From: Psychroflexus maritimus
Lineage (GTDB): Bacteria > Bacteroidota > Bacteroidia > Flavobacteriales > Flavobacteriaceae
Length of the DNA stretch: 64,000 bases
Direction: 5' to 3'
Assembly: GCF_011089875.1 (NCBI RefSeq)
Contig: NZ_JAANAS010000061.1
Location: 85,831-149,830, forward strand
Shown: piece by piece, positions 48,697 to 59,431 of the stretch
Layout: each line of letters opens with the position of its first letter
How positions within the stretch are numbered: position 1 is the first letter of the stretch
Notes under the pieces: generated by a model
Seen by the model: the letters and a program-made list of their open reading frames with translations, nothing else
Told to the model about the DNA's origin: nothing
The model's database searches: none
Translations under genes and position numbers: made by a program

Positions 48697-49242
48697 ATGA
48701 AAATAGTAAAATTAACAATGACTATGTTATTAGCAGTAAGTTTAATTGCTTGCGGCGATGAACAAAAGAAAGATGAAAATGAAAGTAAGGTAAGTATTGG
48801 CTCTCAAACTGAAGAGCGTGAGGCTACACCTGAAAATACCGAAGAATCTTCTGATGATGAATTAGGCTTAGTTGAGTTATCGCTTGAAGGAAGTGACCAA
48901 ATGAAGTTTAATAAAAATCAGTTTAAAGTAAAAGCTGGTAGCGAAGTGAAACTTACATTAACTCACACCGGCCAAATGAGTAAAGAAGCTATGGGGCATA
49001 ATTTTGTCCTTTTAAACCAAGGGGTCGATATGATGGAATTTGGTGAGCGTGCTGCAGGAGCAGCCAACAACGGATACATTCCTGAGGATGCTGGCGATGA
49101 TATTATAGCCCATACCGATATGATTGGTGGTGGTGAGTCTGCTTCAGTTACATTTAAGGCTCCAGAGAAAGGAGAATATGATTTCATTTGTTCTTTTCCT
49201 GGGCACGTAGCTTTGATGAAAGGTAAATTTATTGTTGAGTAA
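48697..49242 (+). CDS. azu: Azurin (lipid-anchored blue copper protein)
   Basis: 181 residues from ATG 48697; the frame extends 10 residues further but that spoils the signal. SPII lipobox LIAC, C19. An acidic linker (about 20-55) precedes the cupredoxin domain. The type-1 copper ligands are H101 (AMGHNFVLL), C165, H170 and M174 (CSFPGHVALM). A lipid anchor replaces the soluble form seen in Pseudomonas. A one-electron carrier in the cell envelope, possibly for a cytochrome oxidase or peroxidase; no partner is adjacent. Confidence 0.95.
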   Translation: MKIVKLTMTMLLAVSLIACGDEQKKDENESKVSIGSQTEEREATPENTEESSDDELGLVELSLEGSDQMKFNKNQFKVKAGSEVKLTLTHTGQMSKEAMGHNFVLLNQGVDMMEFGERAAGAANNGYIPEDAGDDIIAHTDMIGGGESASVTFKAPEKGEYDFICSFPGHVALMKGKFIVE

Positions 49243-49269
49243 TCAATTAAAGTTACTATAATTTACAAT

Positions 49270-49309
49270 AAAAAAGGAAAGTCTAACCTTTAAGACTTTC
49301 CTTTTTTTA
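49270..49309. terminator. Bidirectional terminator, azu / 49290 gene
   Basis: Stem AAAAAGGAAAGTCT / AGACTTTCCTTTTT with an 8-base loop. The last codons of the minus-strand gene form one arm of the stem. Confidence 0.92.
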
Positions 49310-50090
49310 TGCTTCTTATTGAACGTTTGATTATATAGGCTGAATGATTATTTGTTGAATCCCATGATTTGAGAAAATTAATAACTAATTCCGGTTGGCT
49401 TTTACTTAAATCATTTAACCAATTGGCAACACTATCTTGTACATACCTATTTTTTTCCTCTTTTAATTCTTCAATTAAAGGCATTACTAATTCTGGATGT
49501 TCTTTAAGTTGATTAATATGCTTACACCAAACTCCCCTCGGTCTTAATAGCTCAACTGCAAATCTCCTTTTGTAGGCATTATCTGATTTAATCCACGGGC
49601 TTAAAGAAAAAATACTTGCTTCTAAATTATCAATGACACAATTACGAACGGCCAGCCAAGCATCTTCCCTCACCCCGAAATGATGATCTATGGCAAATCT
49701 TTCTAACTTACTTAGTTTTTCATCTATATTTAATTTATCATTTAAGCCTATAAAATAGCAAGGCCACCTCCTCACTACATCAGACGGATGTCTAGAGAAG
49801 AAGCTTATAATTTTGGTATCAGGATGATTTGTCTTAATCAGTAACAAGCTTTTACCGATACTTTTTTGAAAGGTATTCACCGATTTCTTTTCTAAATGAT
49901 CAAAGCCCTGATGAAAAATTTGCACAAAATTTGGTTGACCAAAATCAGTAAGAGCGGCTTCTATAAGCTTGTAAAAATCAACTGCCAAAAATTCAACTAA
50001 ATTAGCCGTCTCCATTTTACCTCGATTTATTTCAGTTAATATTGATTCGGGTATAGTTGCTTTTGATCGGAATCCTTTACGTTTTTTCAA
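49290..50090 (-). CDS. DNA alkylation repair-like HEAT protein (AlkC/AlkD family)
   Basis: 266 residues, all-helical HEAT-like repeats. Matches the AlkC/AlkD group by HPSDVVRRWPCYFIGL, VREDAWLAVRNCVIDNLE and RRFAVELLRPRGVWCKHI. Such glycosylases remove alkylated purines (N3- or N7-methyl) without base flipping. The active-site residues cannot be confirmed by eye, so repair activity is inferred. It abuts the S10 peptidase gene (11 bases between) and ends inside a terminator stem. Confidence 0.75.
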   Translation of the reverse strand: MKKRKGFRSKATIPESILTEINRGKMETANLVEFLAVDFYKLIEAALTDFGQPNFVQIFHQGFDHLEKKSVNTFQKSIGKSLLLIKTNHPDTKIISFFSRHPSDVVRRWPCYFIGLNDKLNIDEKLSKLERFAIDHHFGVREDAWLAVRNCVIDNLEASIFSLSPWIKSDNAYKRRFAVELLRPRGVWCKHINQLKEHPELVMPLIEELKEEKNRYVQDSVANWLNDLSKSQPELVINFLKSWDSTNNHSAYIIKRSIRSIKKGKS

Positions 50091-50101
50091 AATAAGCTAA
50101 C

Positions 50102-51604
50102 TTAGTATTTAGCAGAGGATGCTTTAGCTTCTTCTATAGCATTAATGATAAAAGTCCTAAGATCATCATTCGATTTTTTTAAATCCTCTCTTCTAAGGTA
50201 CATCATATGGCCACTTTTATAAGCTTTAAATTCAAAACGATTTTGCATTTTTCCACTTTCATCAATATGCCACATATTGTATTTTGCATTAAAATAGGTT
50301 GTAGCACCATCAAAATATCCAGCCTGAATAAGTACTTTTAGTTTTGGGTTTTGAGTCATTGCCCTTCTTAGTTGTTTTCCAGAAGAATTATTCTTTGTTC
50401 TATCCCAAGGAGAAACATTGCCAAACATTAAGTATTCTGCAGGAGTTTCAATCTTTAACTCATTTTTTAAATAATGATTAATAGCTGGGGTAAATGAATG
50501 AAGCCATGAACTCAACTCCGCATTATACTCTGGTCGCTCTCCGGCATCTTTTTCATCAATACCTTTATACCTCGAATCTAGTCTGCCAATTGTATATCCT
50601 TCCTCTCTAAGCAATTCTTTCCAGAAATAAGTAAATGGAACTTCTAGGTTATGTTGCAAATACACTCGAGCTTTTATGCCTGTTAATTCCTCAAGAGTTT
50701 GGCAAATTTTAGATTTCTCATCTTTGCTTATCGAATTGCCCCTAACCAATAGAGGTGTTAGTTTATTGATGGCAAAATCCTCTGAAATTTCTAATACTTC
50801 TTCAAGTTCCATATTTTTGAACTGATTAGGTAATTTTCCATGATACCAAGCGGCTGCTGTATAGTAAGGAATACGATTGGCAATTTCTACAGGACCATTT
50901 CTCTCCATGCCTAATTCGGTTGGTGAAACAAGAATGACACCATTTAAATACATCCAATGTGCATTTTGCAGTTGATATGCCAATCCAGAAACCCGTGTTG
51001 TTCCATAGCTTTCACCAATTACAAATTTAGGTGATAACCATCTGTTTTTATTACTTATAAAATTTGAGACCCACTTTGCTAAATAGGAAATGTCTTCTTG
51101 CACTCCAAAAAACTTGTCTTTTTTTATATCTCCATCTTCATCTTTATACCCTCTAGAATAGCCCGTATTTATTGGATTTACGTACACAATATCTGCAACA
51201 TCTAAAATGCTATAAGGGTTTTCTTCAATTCCGTAGGCTTGGATAGGGAAACCTTCATCATCAATTTTAAGTACTCTTGGCCCAGTATATGCTATATGCA
51301 TCCAAACAGAAGCAGAGCCTGGTCCGCCATTAAACGATATTAAAATTGGCCTTTCTTCATCTTTATTAACGTCTTTCCGTTTATAATAGGTGTAGAATAA
51401 TGCACCGATCGCCTTGTCTTTCTCGTCAAATACTTCTTGGAAACCTGCTTCTGCAGAATATTTTATGCTTTTTTCATTGACTTTAACTTCGTGATTTGTA
51501 ATTATCGGTTTTTCTTTAAAATTCGATTCTTGTCCAAATAGAATAATAGGAGCGTAACTAAAAATTAATAGTAGTTTAATCTTGATTTTCATATTCAATA
51601 ACAT
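50102..51604 (-). CDS. Serine carboxypeptidase-like enzyme (peptidase S10)
   Basis: 500 residues. Signal peptide (about 5-24, LLLIFSYAPIILFGQ), so periplasmic or exported. The S10 signature NGGPGSASVW (92-101), nucleophile S199 in GESYGTTR, aspartate D432 in AGYFDGATT and histidine H466 in KSGHMMYL complete the triad. S10 enzymes release C-terminal residues at acid pH. The start could also be ATG 51592 (MKIKIKLLL); both give a signal peptide. Leads a two-gene unit with the HEAT protein. Confidence 0.9.
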   Translation of the reverse strand: MLLNMKIKIKLLLIFSYAPIILFGQESNFKEKPIITNHEVKVNEKSIKYSAEAGFQEVFDEKDKAIGALFYTYYKRKDVNKDEERPILISFNGGPGSASVWMHIAYTGPRVLKIDDEGFPIQAYGIEENPYSILDVADIVYVNPINTGYSRGYKDEDGDIKKDKFFGVQEDISYLAKWVSNFISNKNRWLSPKFVIGESYGTTRVSGLAYQLQNAHWMYLNGVILVSPTELGMERNGPVEIANRIPYYTAAAWYHGKLPNQFKNMELEEVLEISEDFAINKLTPLLVRGNSISKDEKSKICQTLEELTGIKARVYLQHNLEVPFTYFWKELLREEGYTIGRLDSRYKGIDEKDAGERPEYNAELSSWLHSFTPAINHYLKNELKIETPAEYLMFGNVSPWDRTKNNSSGKQLRRAMTQNPKLKVLIQAGYFDGATTYFNAKYNMWHIDESGKMQNRFEFKAYKSGHMMYLRREDLKKSNDDLRTFIINAIEEAKASSAKY

Positions 51605-51863
51605 ATTTTATATTTTTTAAATGATTATGACTTTTTTTGAAGAAAAATTTTCAATATAAAAACACTACAATAACACAACACTAAATCCCTTATGATTAAA
51701 ATGAATTTTGTTAGATAAGTTTTCTTCCCATTTTCACTAAGTTTCTTTAATTTTTTTCTTTATCTAGAATGTATAGGTAGTGTATTTGCTCTATTAACTA
51801 GTAAAGTCTATTTTTTTGTAAATTTATAAAAGATTAAATTAATTTTTATAAAAATATTTTATT

Positions 51864-53675
51864 ATGTCAAAAATTACTAAATTATCAATTCACTTTTCAA
51901 CAAGCTTATTGATGTTGCTTGTTGGATGGTCATCGTTTGCAATTTCAGCAGCTACAGCAAAATCAGCCACATTATTTAACACACCAAACCAACCTGCAGG
52001 TTTTGAAGTGTTTGATGCAATTGGCGAAGATCCTGTAGGTTCTGGCGAATTATTTCTTGCATGTGGTCCTAATGATGTAGCAGATGAAGGAATTTCTTAC
52101 CGTTTATTTTATGCGCTTACTGATGAAGCACCCGCAGATCCAACTACCGCTACCGAGTATAGCTTTGGTACTACCGCCGGCGATGGTGATGGGACGAATG
52201 CTTTTGGTTTTGTGATTACTGGTTTAGACCCTGGCGAAGAATATAGCTTCTGGCTTTATCAATACGATAGTACAACAACTACATTTTCTACCGCTGCTGA
52301 GAGTTCAGAAGTTTCTGGAGGAACTTCAGACGGTGGTGGAGGAGATGATCCAGATCCAACAGAAATAGAAATTGTCCAGGATTTTGAAGATGAATCTAGT
52401 TTTAGTTTCCTTGATTTTGAAGGGCTAGCAGGAGCTACAATTGAAGCTGCTCCAGAAGGTTCAAATGGAAATTCACTCAAGTTAGAAAGCGTGGACACCG
52501 GTAATCCTTGGCAAGGTGCTTCAATAGATCAAGTAAATACTTTTCTTGATTTGACCAACAACCAAACTATTGAAGTTGATGTATATGCTACTCAAGCTTT
52601 TAACTTATTGCTAAAAGCTGAAGAAGGTGGGCCAGATGCTGCCGCTTCACAAAGTTATACTGAACCAAATACTTGGCAAACGCTTACATTTACAATGAAT
52701 GAATCTTTAGATGGAACTGCAATTGCAGATGGCATATATGAGAAAATTGTCTTTTTCCCTAATTGGAATGACCAAGATTCTGGTTTTGATGATGCCCAAA
52801 ATTTTACAGTTTATATTGATAATGTTGCTAGTGTGCCCAGTGATGCTGACGGTGGAGACACTGGAGGTGGGGAAATTGGTGAAGAAAGCGTTGAAGTAGA
52901 TGCAAACGGCAACTGGTTAGGTTTTGCAAATGTATTCGATTTACCAGCTGATGGCGGCGAGTTCGTTTTTGCTTCTCCATGGGGTTTAGCTGATGTTAGG
53001 ACAGACCTAGATACAGAAAATAACACGCTTACTTTGTTTCCTAATTTTAATACTTATGCCGAAAATCCAGATGATGAATTTTGGGTGGATCAAACTACAC
53101 AAGAGGGAAACAAAACTTTTGAAGGTGTAAGTTTTATAGAATCTACCGAATTAGCTGGAAATATACTTGAGTTTAAAGGAAACGTTGAAAGTTATACACT
53201 ATCTTCAGATTATGAAGTTACCGCTTTTATCCGCGTATTTAACGCTGATTTTTCTTTCAATAAATCGGTTGTTCTTGAACTTACTGAAACAGGAAATTTT
53301 GAACTACTTTACGATGATGTTGATTTAGAAAACGACGTTACTGTACAATACGGATTTACTGTTGTTGGTCCAAATGCTAATCCAGCAGATTTAGCAGATT
53401 TAGGAAATGTTGTGGTAGGTGCGCCAACTATGTCTAGTAATGATTTTGATAGCTTAGACTTACAGGTTTATCCGAACCCAGTCAGTAATGTATTAAATAT
53501 TCAATCTTCTACTCGTTTTTCAACTGTTGAATTGTATTCTATTACCGGTCAGTTGCTACTGAAACAAAAAGATTCGCAAAGTATAGATATGCAAGAGTTA
53601 AAAACTGGTGTGTATTTATTAAAGCTTACTTCTGCTGAAGGACAATCATTGACAAAGAAAATTATTAAGAAATAG
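51864..53675 (+). CDS. T9SS-exported protein with carbohydrate-binding-like module
   Basis: 603 residues. Signal peptide (about 1-33), an N-terminal fibronectin-III-like domain (about 45-145), a Gly/Asp linker, then a CBM-like beta-sandwich (about 165-325, with PWQGASIDQV and a closing VYIDNVAS). A third domain of unknown type (about 340-515) follows, and a type A T9SS sorting domain (about 530-603, VYPNPVSNVLNI ... GVYLLKLTSAEGQ ... KKIIKK). It should be secreted to the cell surface or released. The CBM-like module resembles those in flavobacterial laminarin-type loci; sugar binding is inferred. Confidence 0.85.
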   Translation: MSKITKLSIHFSTSLLMLLVGWSSFAISAATAKSATLFNTPNQPAGFEVFDAIGEDPVGSGELFLACGPNDVADEGISYRLFYALTDEAPADPTTATEYSFGTTAGDGDGTNAFGFVITGLDPGEEYSFWLYQYDSTTTTFSTAAESSEVSGGTSDGGGGDDPDPTEIEIVQDFEDESSFSFLDFEGLAGATIEAAPEGSNGNSLKLESVDTGNPWQGASIDQVNTFLDLTNNQTIEVDVYATQAFNLLLKAEEGGPDAAASQSYTEPNTWQTLTFTMNESLDGTAIADGIYEKIVFFPNWNDQDSGFDDAQNFTVYIDNVASVPSDADGGDTGGGEIGEESVEVDANGNWLGFANVFDLPADGGEFVFASPWGLADVRTDLDTENNTLTLFPNFNTYAENPDDEFWVDQTTQEGNKTFEGVSFIESTELAGNILEFKGNVESYTLSSDYEVTAFIRVFNADFSFNKSVVLELTETGNFELLYDDVDLENDVTVQYGFTVVGPNANPADLADLGNVVVGAPTMSSNDFDSLDLQVYPNPVSNVLNIQSSTRFSTVELYSITGQLLLKQKDSQSIDMQELKTGVYLLKLTSAEGQSLTKKIIKK

Positions 53676-53702
53676 CCCCCAACACTTTATTTTGTTAGCT
53701 AA

Positions 53703-53737
53703 TTAAAGCAGATGTTGTAAAGCATCTGCTTTTTTTA
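53703..53737 (+). terminator. Terminator after the 51864 gene
   Basis: Stem AAAGCAGATG / CATCTGCTTT, 8-base loop, T7. Confidence 0.92.
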
Positions 53738-53959
53738 ATGTCAATGAAACATTTGAAACTCCTCCAGTTTAATCTGTTCTTTTTCCTTTGATACAACTTC
53801 AAATCAAGCTTTTGTGCCAAGTTAATCGCATTGTCTTAATTGGGCTGAGTTTATCTCCTGTATTGTTTTTGTAGTGTTGTAAATCTTTGCTTTAGCGTAG
53901 ATAAATCCTAAATTGTCATTTCATATAGTTTCTTAATTTATTGAAACTTTAAATTTTAC

Positions 53960-55306
53960 ATGATGTATAAAACGACTATTATTTTATTTATGTTGGTTAG
54001 TACTTTAGTATTTAGCCAAAATGCACCAATTGATTTTGAAGATGATGGAATTGGCGCTAATTGGACCTGGACAGTTTTTGAAAATGACACAGATCCAGAT
54101 TTAGAAATTATTGATAATCCTGACCCAAGTGGAATTAACACTTCTTCTAAAGTAGCTAAGTTTACAGCCTTAGAAACAGGACAACCTTTTGCTGGTTGTG
54201 AATCTGAACATGGTGCTGATCTTGGCTCTTTTGTTTGGAATGAAGATAATACCAGTATCACCATTCAGGTATGGAAGTCTGAAATTAGCGATGTAGGTAT
54301 AAAATTTGCAAACCCTAATGGCTGGGCTCAAATTGAATTGAAAGTAGCAAATACTGTAGTGAACGAATGGGAAGAATTAACTTTTGATTTTTCAGGTTAT
54401 ATGAACCCACCAGACGGTGAAGGCGGCCCTTTAGATCAGATTATTGTCTTTCCTGATTTTCAAGATAGAACAAGTGAAAATGTAGTTTATTTTGATAATA
54501 TAAGTTTTGGCACAAATGATGGTTCTGAACCTGATGAAGGACCTATGACAGCAGCACCAACACCAACAGAAGATGAAGATGATGTATATAGCTTATTTAG
54601 TAATACCTACACTGATCAACCCGTAGATACTTGGTTAACTCCATGGTCTGCTGGACAATTAGAGGATCTTCAAATTGAAGGAGTGGATACCAAGCGCTAC
54701 TTCAACGTAGATTTTGTAGGTATTGAAACAACAAACCCACAAATTGATGCTACTGAGTATGACTTTTTTCATGTAGATGTTTGGTCTAATAACGCCGAGC
54801 TTTTTAGAGTTAAACTTGTAAATTTTGAACCAGGCACAACAGACCTTGAAGGACAAGGGGAGATTGCTTTTGATTTAGCCGATAGTGAATGGGTGAGTTT
54901 ACAAATTCCTTTGAATGATTTTGCAGATGCCGACTTGGTCACAGATTCTGGAAACTTGTTAAACAATAGAGATGCCATTTCTCAAATTATTTTTTCTGGT
55001 AACCCAATAGGTAATTTGGAAGTTTATATTGATAATGTTTACTTCAGCAAAGAAAGTATGTCTAGTGAAGAATTTGAGACTGAAGTTGGTTTTTCAATGT
55101 ATCCTAACCCTGCTAGAAATATGTTAACTATTAAGTCTAAACTTCAAGTTGATGAAGTAAGCATTTTTGATATGTCTGGAAGACAGGTTAAGAACTCAAA
55201 AAACCTCAACTCACCTTTAGATATTTCAAATCTAAAAGAAGGTGTTTACATGGTTACTACCAAAATGGGAGACCACATGGTAGTCAAAAAACTAATTAAG
55301 CAATAA
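53960..55306 (+). CDS. T9SS-exported protein with two carbohydrate-binding-like modules
   Basis: 448 residues. Signal peptide (1-20, ending FSQ). Two beta-sandwich modules: about 22-180 (closing VVYFDNISFG) and about 195-360 (VYSLFSNTYTDQPVDTW, NVDFVGIETTNPQID, closing VYIDNVYF). The second is of a type I know as an accessory module of flavobacterial GH16-like enzymes. C-terminal type A T9SS domain (about 375-448, MYPNPARNMLTIKSK ... KLIKQ). No catalytic domain is visible, so binding rather than cutting is inferred. Alternative start ATG 53963. Confidence 0.85.
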   Translation: MMYKTTIILFMLVSTLVFSQNAPIDFEDDGIGANWTWTVFENDTDPDLEIIDNPDPSGINTSSKVAKFTALETGQPFAGCESEHGADLGSFVWNEDNTSITIQVWKSEISDVGIKFANPNGWAQIELKVANTVVNEWEELTFDFSGYMNPPDGEGGPLDQIIVFPDFQDRTSENVVYFDNISFGTNDGSEPDEGPMTAAPTPTEDEDDVYSLFSNTYTDQPVDTWLTPWSAGQLEDLQIEGVDTKRYFNVDFVGIETTNPQIDATEYDFFHVDVWSNNAELFRVKLVNFEPGTTDLEGQGEIAFDLADSEWVSLQIPLNDFADADLVTDSGNLLNNRDAISQIIFSGNPIGNLEVYIDNVYFSKESMSSEEFETEVGFSMYPNPARNMLTIKSKLQVDEVSIFDMSGRQVKNSKNLNSPLDISNLKEGVYMVTTKMGDHMVVKKLIKQ

Positions 55307-55330
55307 GCTTATTTAGCCTAATTTTTAAAT

Positions 55331-55357
55331 AAAAAAACCGTTGCAATTTTGCAACGG
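55331..55357. terminator. Bidirectional terminator, 53960 gene / groL
   Basis: Stem AAAACCGTTGCAA / TTGCAACGGTTTT, short loop, T/A runs both sides. Confidence 0.93.
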
Positions 55358-55383
55358 TTTTTTATTATTTGACTGAATTGACA

Positions 55384-57036
<1,653 letters not shown>

Positions 57037-57056
57037 TTAAGTTAATGATCAATTTA

Positions 57057-57332
57057 TTAAACAATTGCAAGGATGTCATCCTCTCTCATAATTAAATAAT
57101 CGGTACCTTCTAATTTCAATTCCGTACCAGCGTACTTTCCGTATAAAACTAAATCTCCTTCTTTTACGGTCATTGTGTGGTCTTTTTTACCACTTCCAAC
57201 CGCCACAACTTTTCCTCTTTGTGGTTTTTCTTTAGCTGTTTCTGGAATAATAATGCCTGAAGCTGTTTTAGTTTCGGCGGCTTGAGGCTCTACAAGCACT
57301 CGATCTGCTAATGGTTTAATATTTATTGCCAT
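57057..57332 (-). CDS. groS: Co-chaperonin GroES
   Basis: 91 residues. The N-terminus [33 protein letters not shown] includes the mobile loop that binds GroEL. The minus-strand region upstream has TATTTTTG at 57370-57377 as a candidate -7 element, without a clear -33 partner. Confidence 0.99.
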   Translation of the reverse strand: MAINIKPLADRVLVEPQAAETKTASGIIIPETAKEKPQRGKVVAVGSGKKDHTMTVKEGDLVLYGKYAGTELKLEGTDYLIMREDDILAIV

Positions 57333-57404
57333 AATTTTTAATTTTTAAAGTTATATGATTTCGTATTACCAAAAATATGCCATACAATTTTATCTGACAG
57401 ATTA

Positions 57405-57448
57405 GAAAAAAAAATGCCAGCTTGTCATAAAAGCTGGCATTTTTTTTA
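57405..57448 (-). terminator. Terminator after secG
   Basis: Stem AAAAATGCCAGCTT / AAGCTGGCATTTTT with a 7-base loop and T/A runs. Confidence 0.92.
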
Positions 57449-57462
57449 ACTATACTTTTCAG

Positions 57463-57798
57463 TTATTCCATAGGGGGAAGTTCTGATTCTGGCATTTGTT
57501 GTGTGTTCTCTACTGGTGCTTGTTCTCCTCCGTCTCGCAATACTTTAGAGTCGGTACTAGTAGTTTGCATAATACTTACGTTAGAAAATAAAATTAAAGC
57601 GAGTAGTAAAGTAGCTAGAACCCATGTGCTTTTATCTAAGAAGTCTGAGGTTTGTTTTACACCACCAATTTGCTGGCCACCGCCCCCACCAAATGAAGAA
57701 GATAAGCCTCCTCCTTTAGGGTTTTGGACCATTATTACAACTACTAACAAAAATGATACAATTAATATCAATACTAAAAATATGGAAAATACACTCAT
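57463..57798 (-). CDS. secG: Protein translocase subunit SecG
   Basis: 111 residues, two membrane helices (about 4-24 and 53-73) with the family linker MVQNPKGGGLSSSFGGGGGQQIGG between. The Gln/Pro-rich C-terminal tail ends SELPPME. Partner of SecYE in the inner membrane. Last gene of the lptE-TPR-secG run. Confidence 0.95.
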   Translation of the reverse strand: MSVFSIFLVLILIVSFLLVVVIMVQNPKGGGLSSSFGGGGGQQIGGVKQTSDFLDKSTWVLATLLLALILFSNVSIMQTTSTDSKVLRDGGEQAPVENTQQMPESELPPME

Positions 57799-57800
57799 TA

Positions 57801-58580
57801 CTATTCTTTTTCTATAATTTGTTTAATTCGTTCAATTTGATTTGCAAATAAACCACTTTTTTCGGGATTATTCAAAATTAATATGTTATAAGCTTGAATT
57901 GCTTTGTCATATCTGTTCTGTTCTTCATAAACTTTAGCTAGAGTTTCTGTCATTAACTGGCTTGAAGGCTGGGTTTTAGGGTTTATTTTTTTTATTTTAT
58001 TCATTTCCTTCTTAGCATCAATTTTTGGGTTATTGGCTAAGAAATTATCAATCAGATTAAACTTTTTACGGTGCTCTTCAGTTTCTTTAAGGTTAGTTTT
58101 AGGTGATTTTCTTTTAATGGGCTTCATTTTGGTTATTTTTAGCCATTCATTAAAAGAAAGTTTGTCTGTTTGATCAAAGTTTAAATTTTCTTTCTTGTTG
58201 CTTAAGTTTTCAACTTTAGGTTTTTCAAATAAATCTGGGGAAGTTATTTTTTCGGCTGTGGCTAAGTCCATGAAATGATCATCTTCACTTTCATTAGATT
58301 CGTTACTTATTTTTTTTACTTGCTTAGCTACTTCAATTTGTTCAAATTCTTCTTCAGTAATAAAATCAAATAAGATTTCTCGATCTGAAGTATGTGCCGC
58401 TACTTTTTTTAGATTTAGGTTATAAAGTGGATGATTATTGGCATAGAGTAACTTTAGATAAACACAGCTTAAAGATTGAAAATAAGGATACTTTTCAAGC
58501 ACCTGTTGAATTTCGTTAGTCTTGTTCCGATTTATGTTTTTCGGATTTTCAAGAAGTTCTAAAAGGCTTGTTTTGTCCAT
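57801..58580 (-). CDS. TPR-ending protein of the lptE-secG operon, unknown function
   Basis: 259 residues from ATG 58580, which overlaps the lptE stop by one base (TAATG). A TTG two codons earlier is possible but less likely. The N-terminal part (about 1-60) is helical with LEKYPYFQSLSCVYLKLLYA; the middle is charged and low-complexity; the end is one TPR unit (LAKVYEEQNRYDKAIQAYNILILNNP). A conserved flavobacterial neighbour of lptE and secG. No signal peptide, so cytoplasmic; function unknown. Confidence 0.82.
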   Translation of the reverse strand: MDKTSLLELLENPKNINRNKTNEIQQVLEKYPYFQSLSCVYLKLLYANNHPLYNLNLKKVAAHTSDREILFDFITEEEFEQIEVAKQVKKISNESNESEDDHFMDLATAEKITSPDLFEKPKVENLSNKKENLNFDQTDKLSFNEWLKITKMKPIKRKSPKTNLKETEEHRKKFNLIDNFLANNPKIDAKKEMNKIKKINPKTQPSSQLMTETLAKVYEEQNRYDKAIQAYNILILNNPEKSGLFANQIERIKQIIEKE

Positions 58581-59086
58581 TACCAATTTGCTAAGGAGGC
58601 ATTGAAAATATCCTGGGTTAAACGTGTAAATATTTCGTCAATAGCTTCATCTCTTACTGCGCCAACAAGTTGTGCATCAGCGGGATAATCAAAATAGAAT
58701 GAAAACTTTCTTTCAAAGTCTTTATCGGGTTCTAAAGTGTTTACATAACGCACATTTACGGCTACAGTTAAGCGGTTTTCTGCAGCTCTACTGTCGCTTG
58801 TTGCGGTCATAGGGGCGATATAATAATCAACAATTTCACCTTCATAAATTAAATCGGCATTTTTACTTTGTAAATTTAATTTAGTTTGTTCCTGAATTAA
58901 ATCTTGTAATTGCAAAGTGAAATCACGGTCTATTCCTGGTTCTACAAGAGGTGCATTGTTTTGGAAAAAGTTAACCTGATAGGTTTCGGCATTCCCTACA
59001 TCAGCGCCTGTAAATGAATAGTATTTGCAACTAACTAATGACTGACAAACCATTATTAAAACTAATATTCTTAATATACTTTTCAT
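58580..59086 (-). CDS. lptE: LPS assembly lipoprotein LptE-like
   Basis: 168 residues. SPII signal LVSC (C20), then KYYSFTGADVG. Matches the LptE family by the beta-rich core and the conserved VNVRYVNTLEPDKDFERKFSFYFDY stretch, plus gene context. LptE plugs the LptD barrel that inserts LPS into the outer membrane; the LptD gene is not here. First gene of the operon with the TPR protein and secG. Confidence 0.85.
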   Translation of the reverse strand: MKSILRILVLIMVCQSLVSCKYYSFTGADVGNAETYQVNFFQNNAPLVEPGIDRDFTLQLQDLIQEQTKLNLQSKNADLIYEGEIVDYYIAPMTATSDSRAAENRLTVAVNVRYVNTLEPDKDFERKFSFYFDYPADAQLVGAVRDEAIDEIFTRLTQDIFNASLANW

Positions 59087-59214
59087 TTATAATGTTCTTA
59101 ATCCTAATTAATTAGACAAATTTAAGATATTTGTTTTATCTCGCAAAGTTGATAAGACCGCAAAACACTTCATTTAAAGTTTATAATTCCTAACTACTAA
59201 ACTTCATCTTCTTT

Positions 59215-59268
59215 CTTTGTACTTCGTACTTAATTTTATTTTTCACGCAAAGCCGCAAAGCTGCAAAG
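59215..59268. repeat. Intergenic repeat, copy 1
   Basis: 54 bases from CTTTGTACTTCGTACTTAAT to GCCGCAAAGCTGCAAAG. It differs from copy 2 at four positions. Confidence 0.85.
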
Positions 59269-59319
59269 TTTCATAGTATTTTCAACCCTAAACATCATCT
59301 TCGTTCTTTGTACTTCCTT

Positions 59320-59373
59320 CTTTGTACTTCGTACTTAATTCTATTTTTCACGCAAAGCCGTAAAGTAGCAAAG
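59320..59373. repeat. Intergenic repeat, copy 2
   Basis: 54 bases, same length as copy 1 and 105 bases away. The CACGCAAAGCCG ... GCAAAG end resembles the CGCAAAG-type degenerate intergenic repeats of Bacteroidota. The preceding sequence (CATCATCTTCGTTC) is also partly repeated. Confidence 0.85.
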
Positions 59374-59431
59374 AATTCTTATCATCTCAACATTTAAAAT
59401 TCATAATTAAAAATTCAAAATTAATAGCCAA

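Larger units (their letters stand above)
59087..59431. other. 345-base gap with a duplicated intergenic repeat
   Basis: No ORF. It holds two copies of a 54-base unit (59215-59268 and 59320-59373) and a closing AT-rich stretch of the type ATTCATAATTAAAAATTCAAAATTA. This is presumably a degraded repeat or mobile DNA. Confidence 0.75.

Noticed and set aside
53956..54264. Minus-strand frame overlapping the start of the second T9SS gene
   Set aside because: Antisense shadow of a clear signal peptide and module.
57333..57405. CIRCE-type heat-shock operator before groS
   Set aside because: No TTAGCACTC-N9-GAGTGCTAA or near match was found.
59087..59431. CRISPR array
   Set aside because: Only two long imperfect copies, with unequal flanks and no short regular spacers or cas genes.
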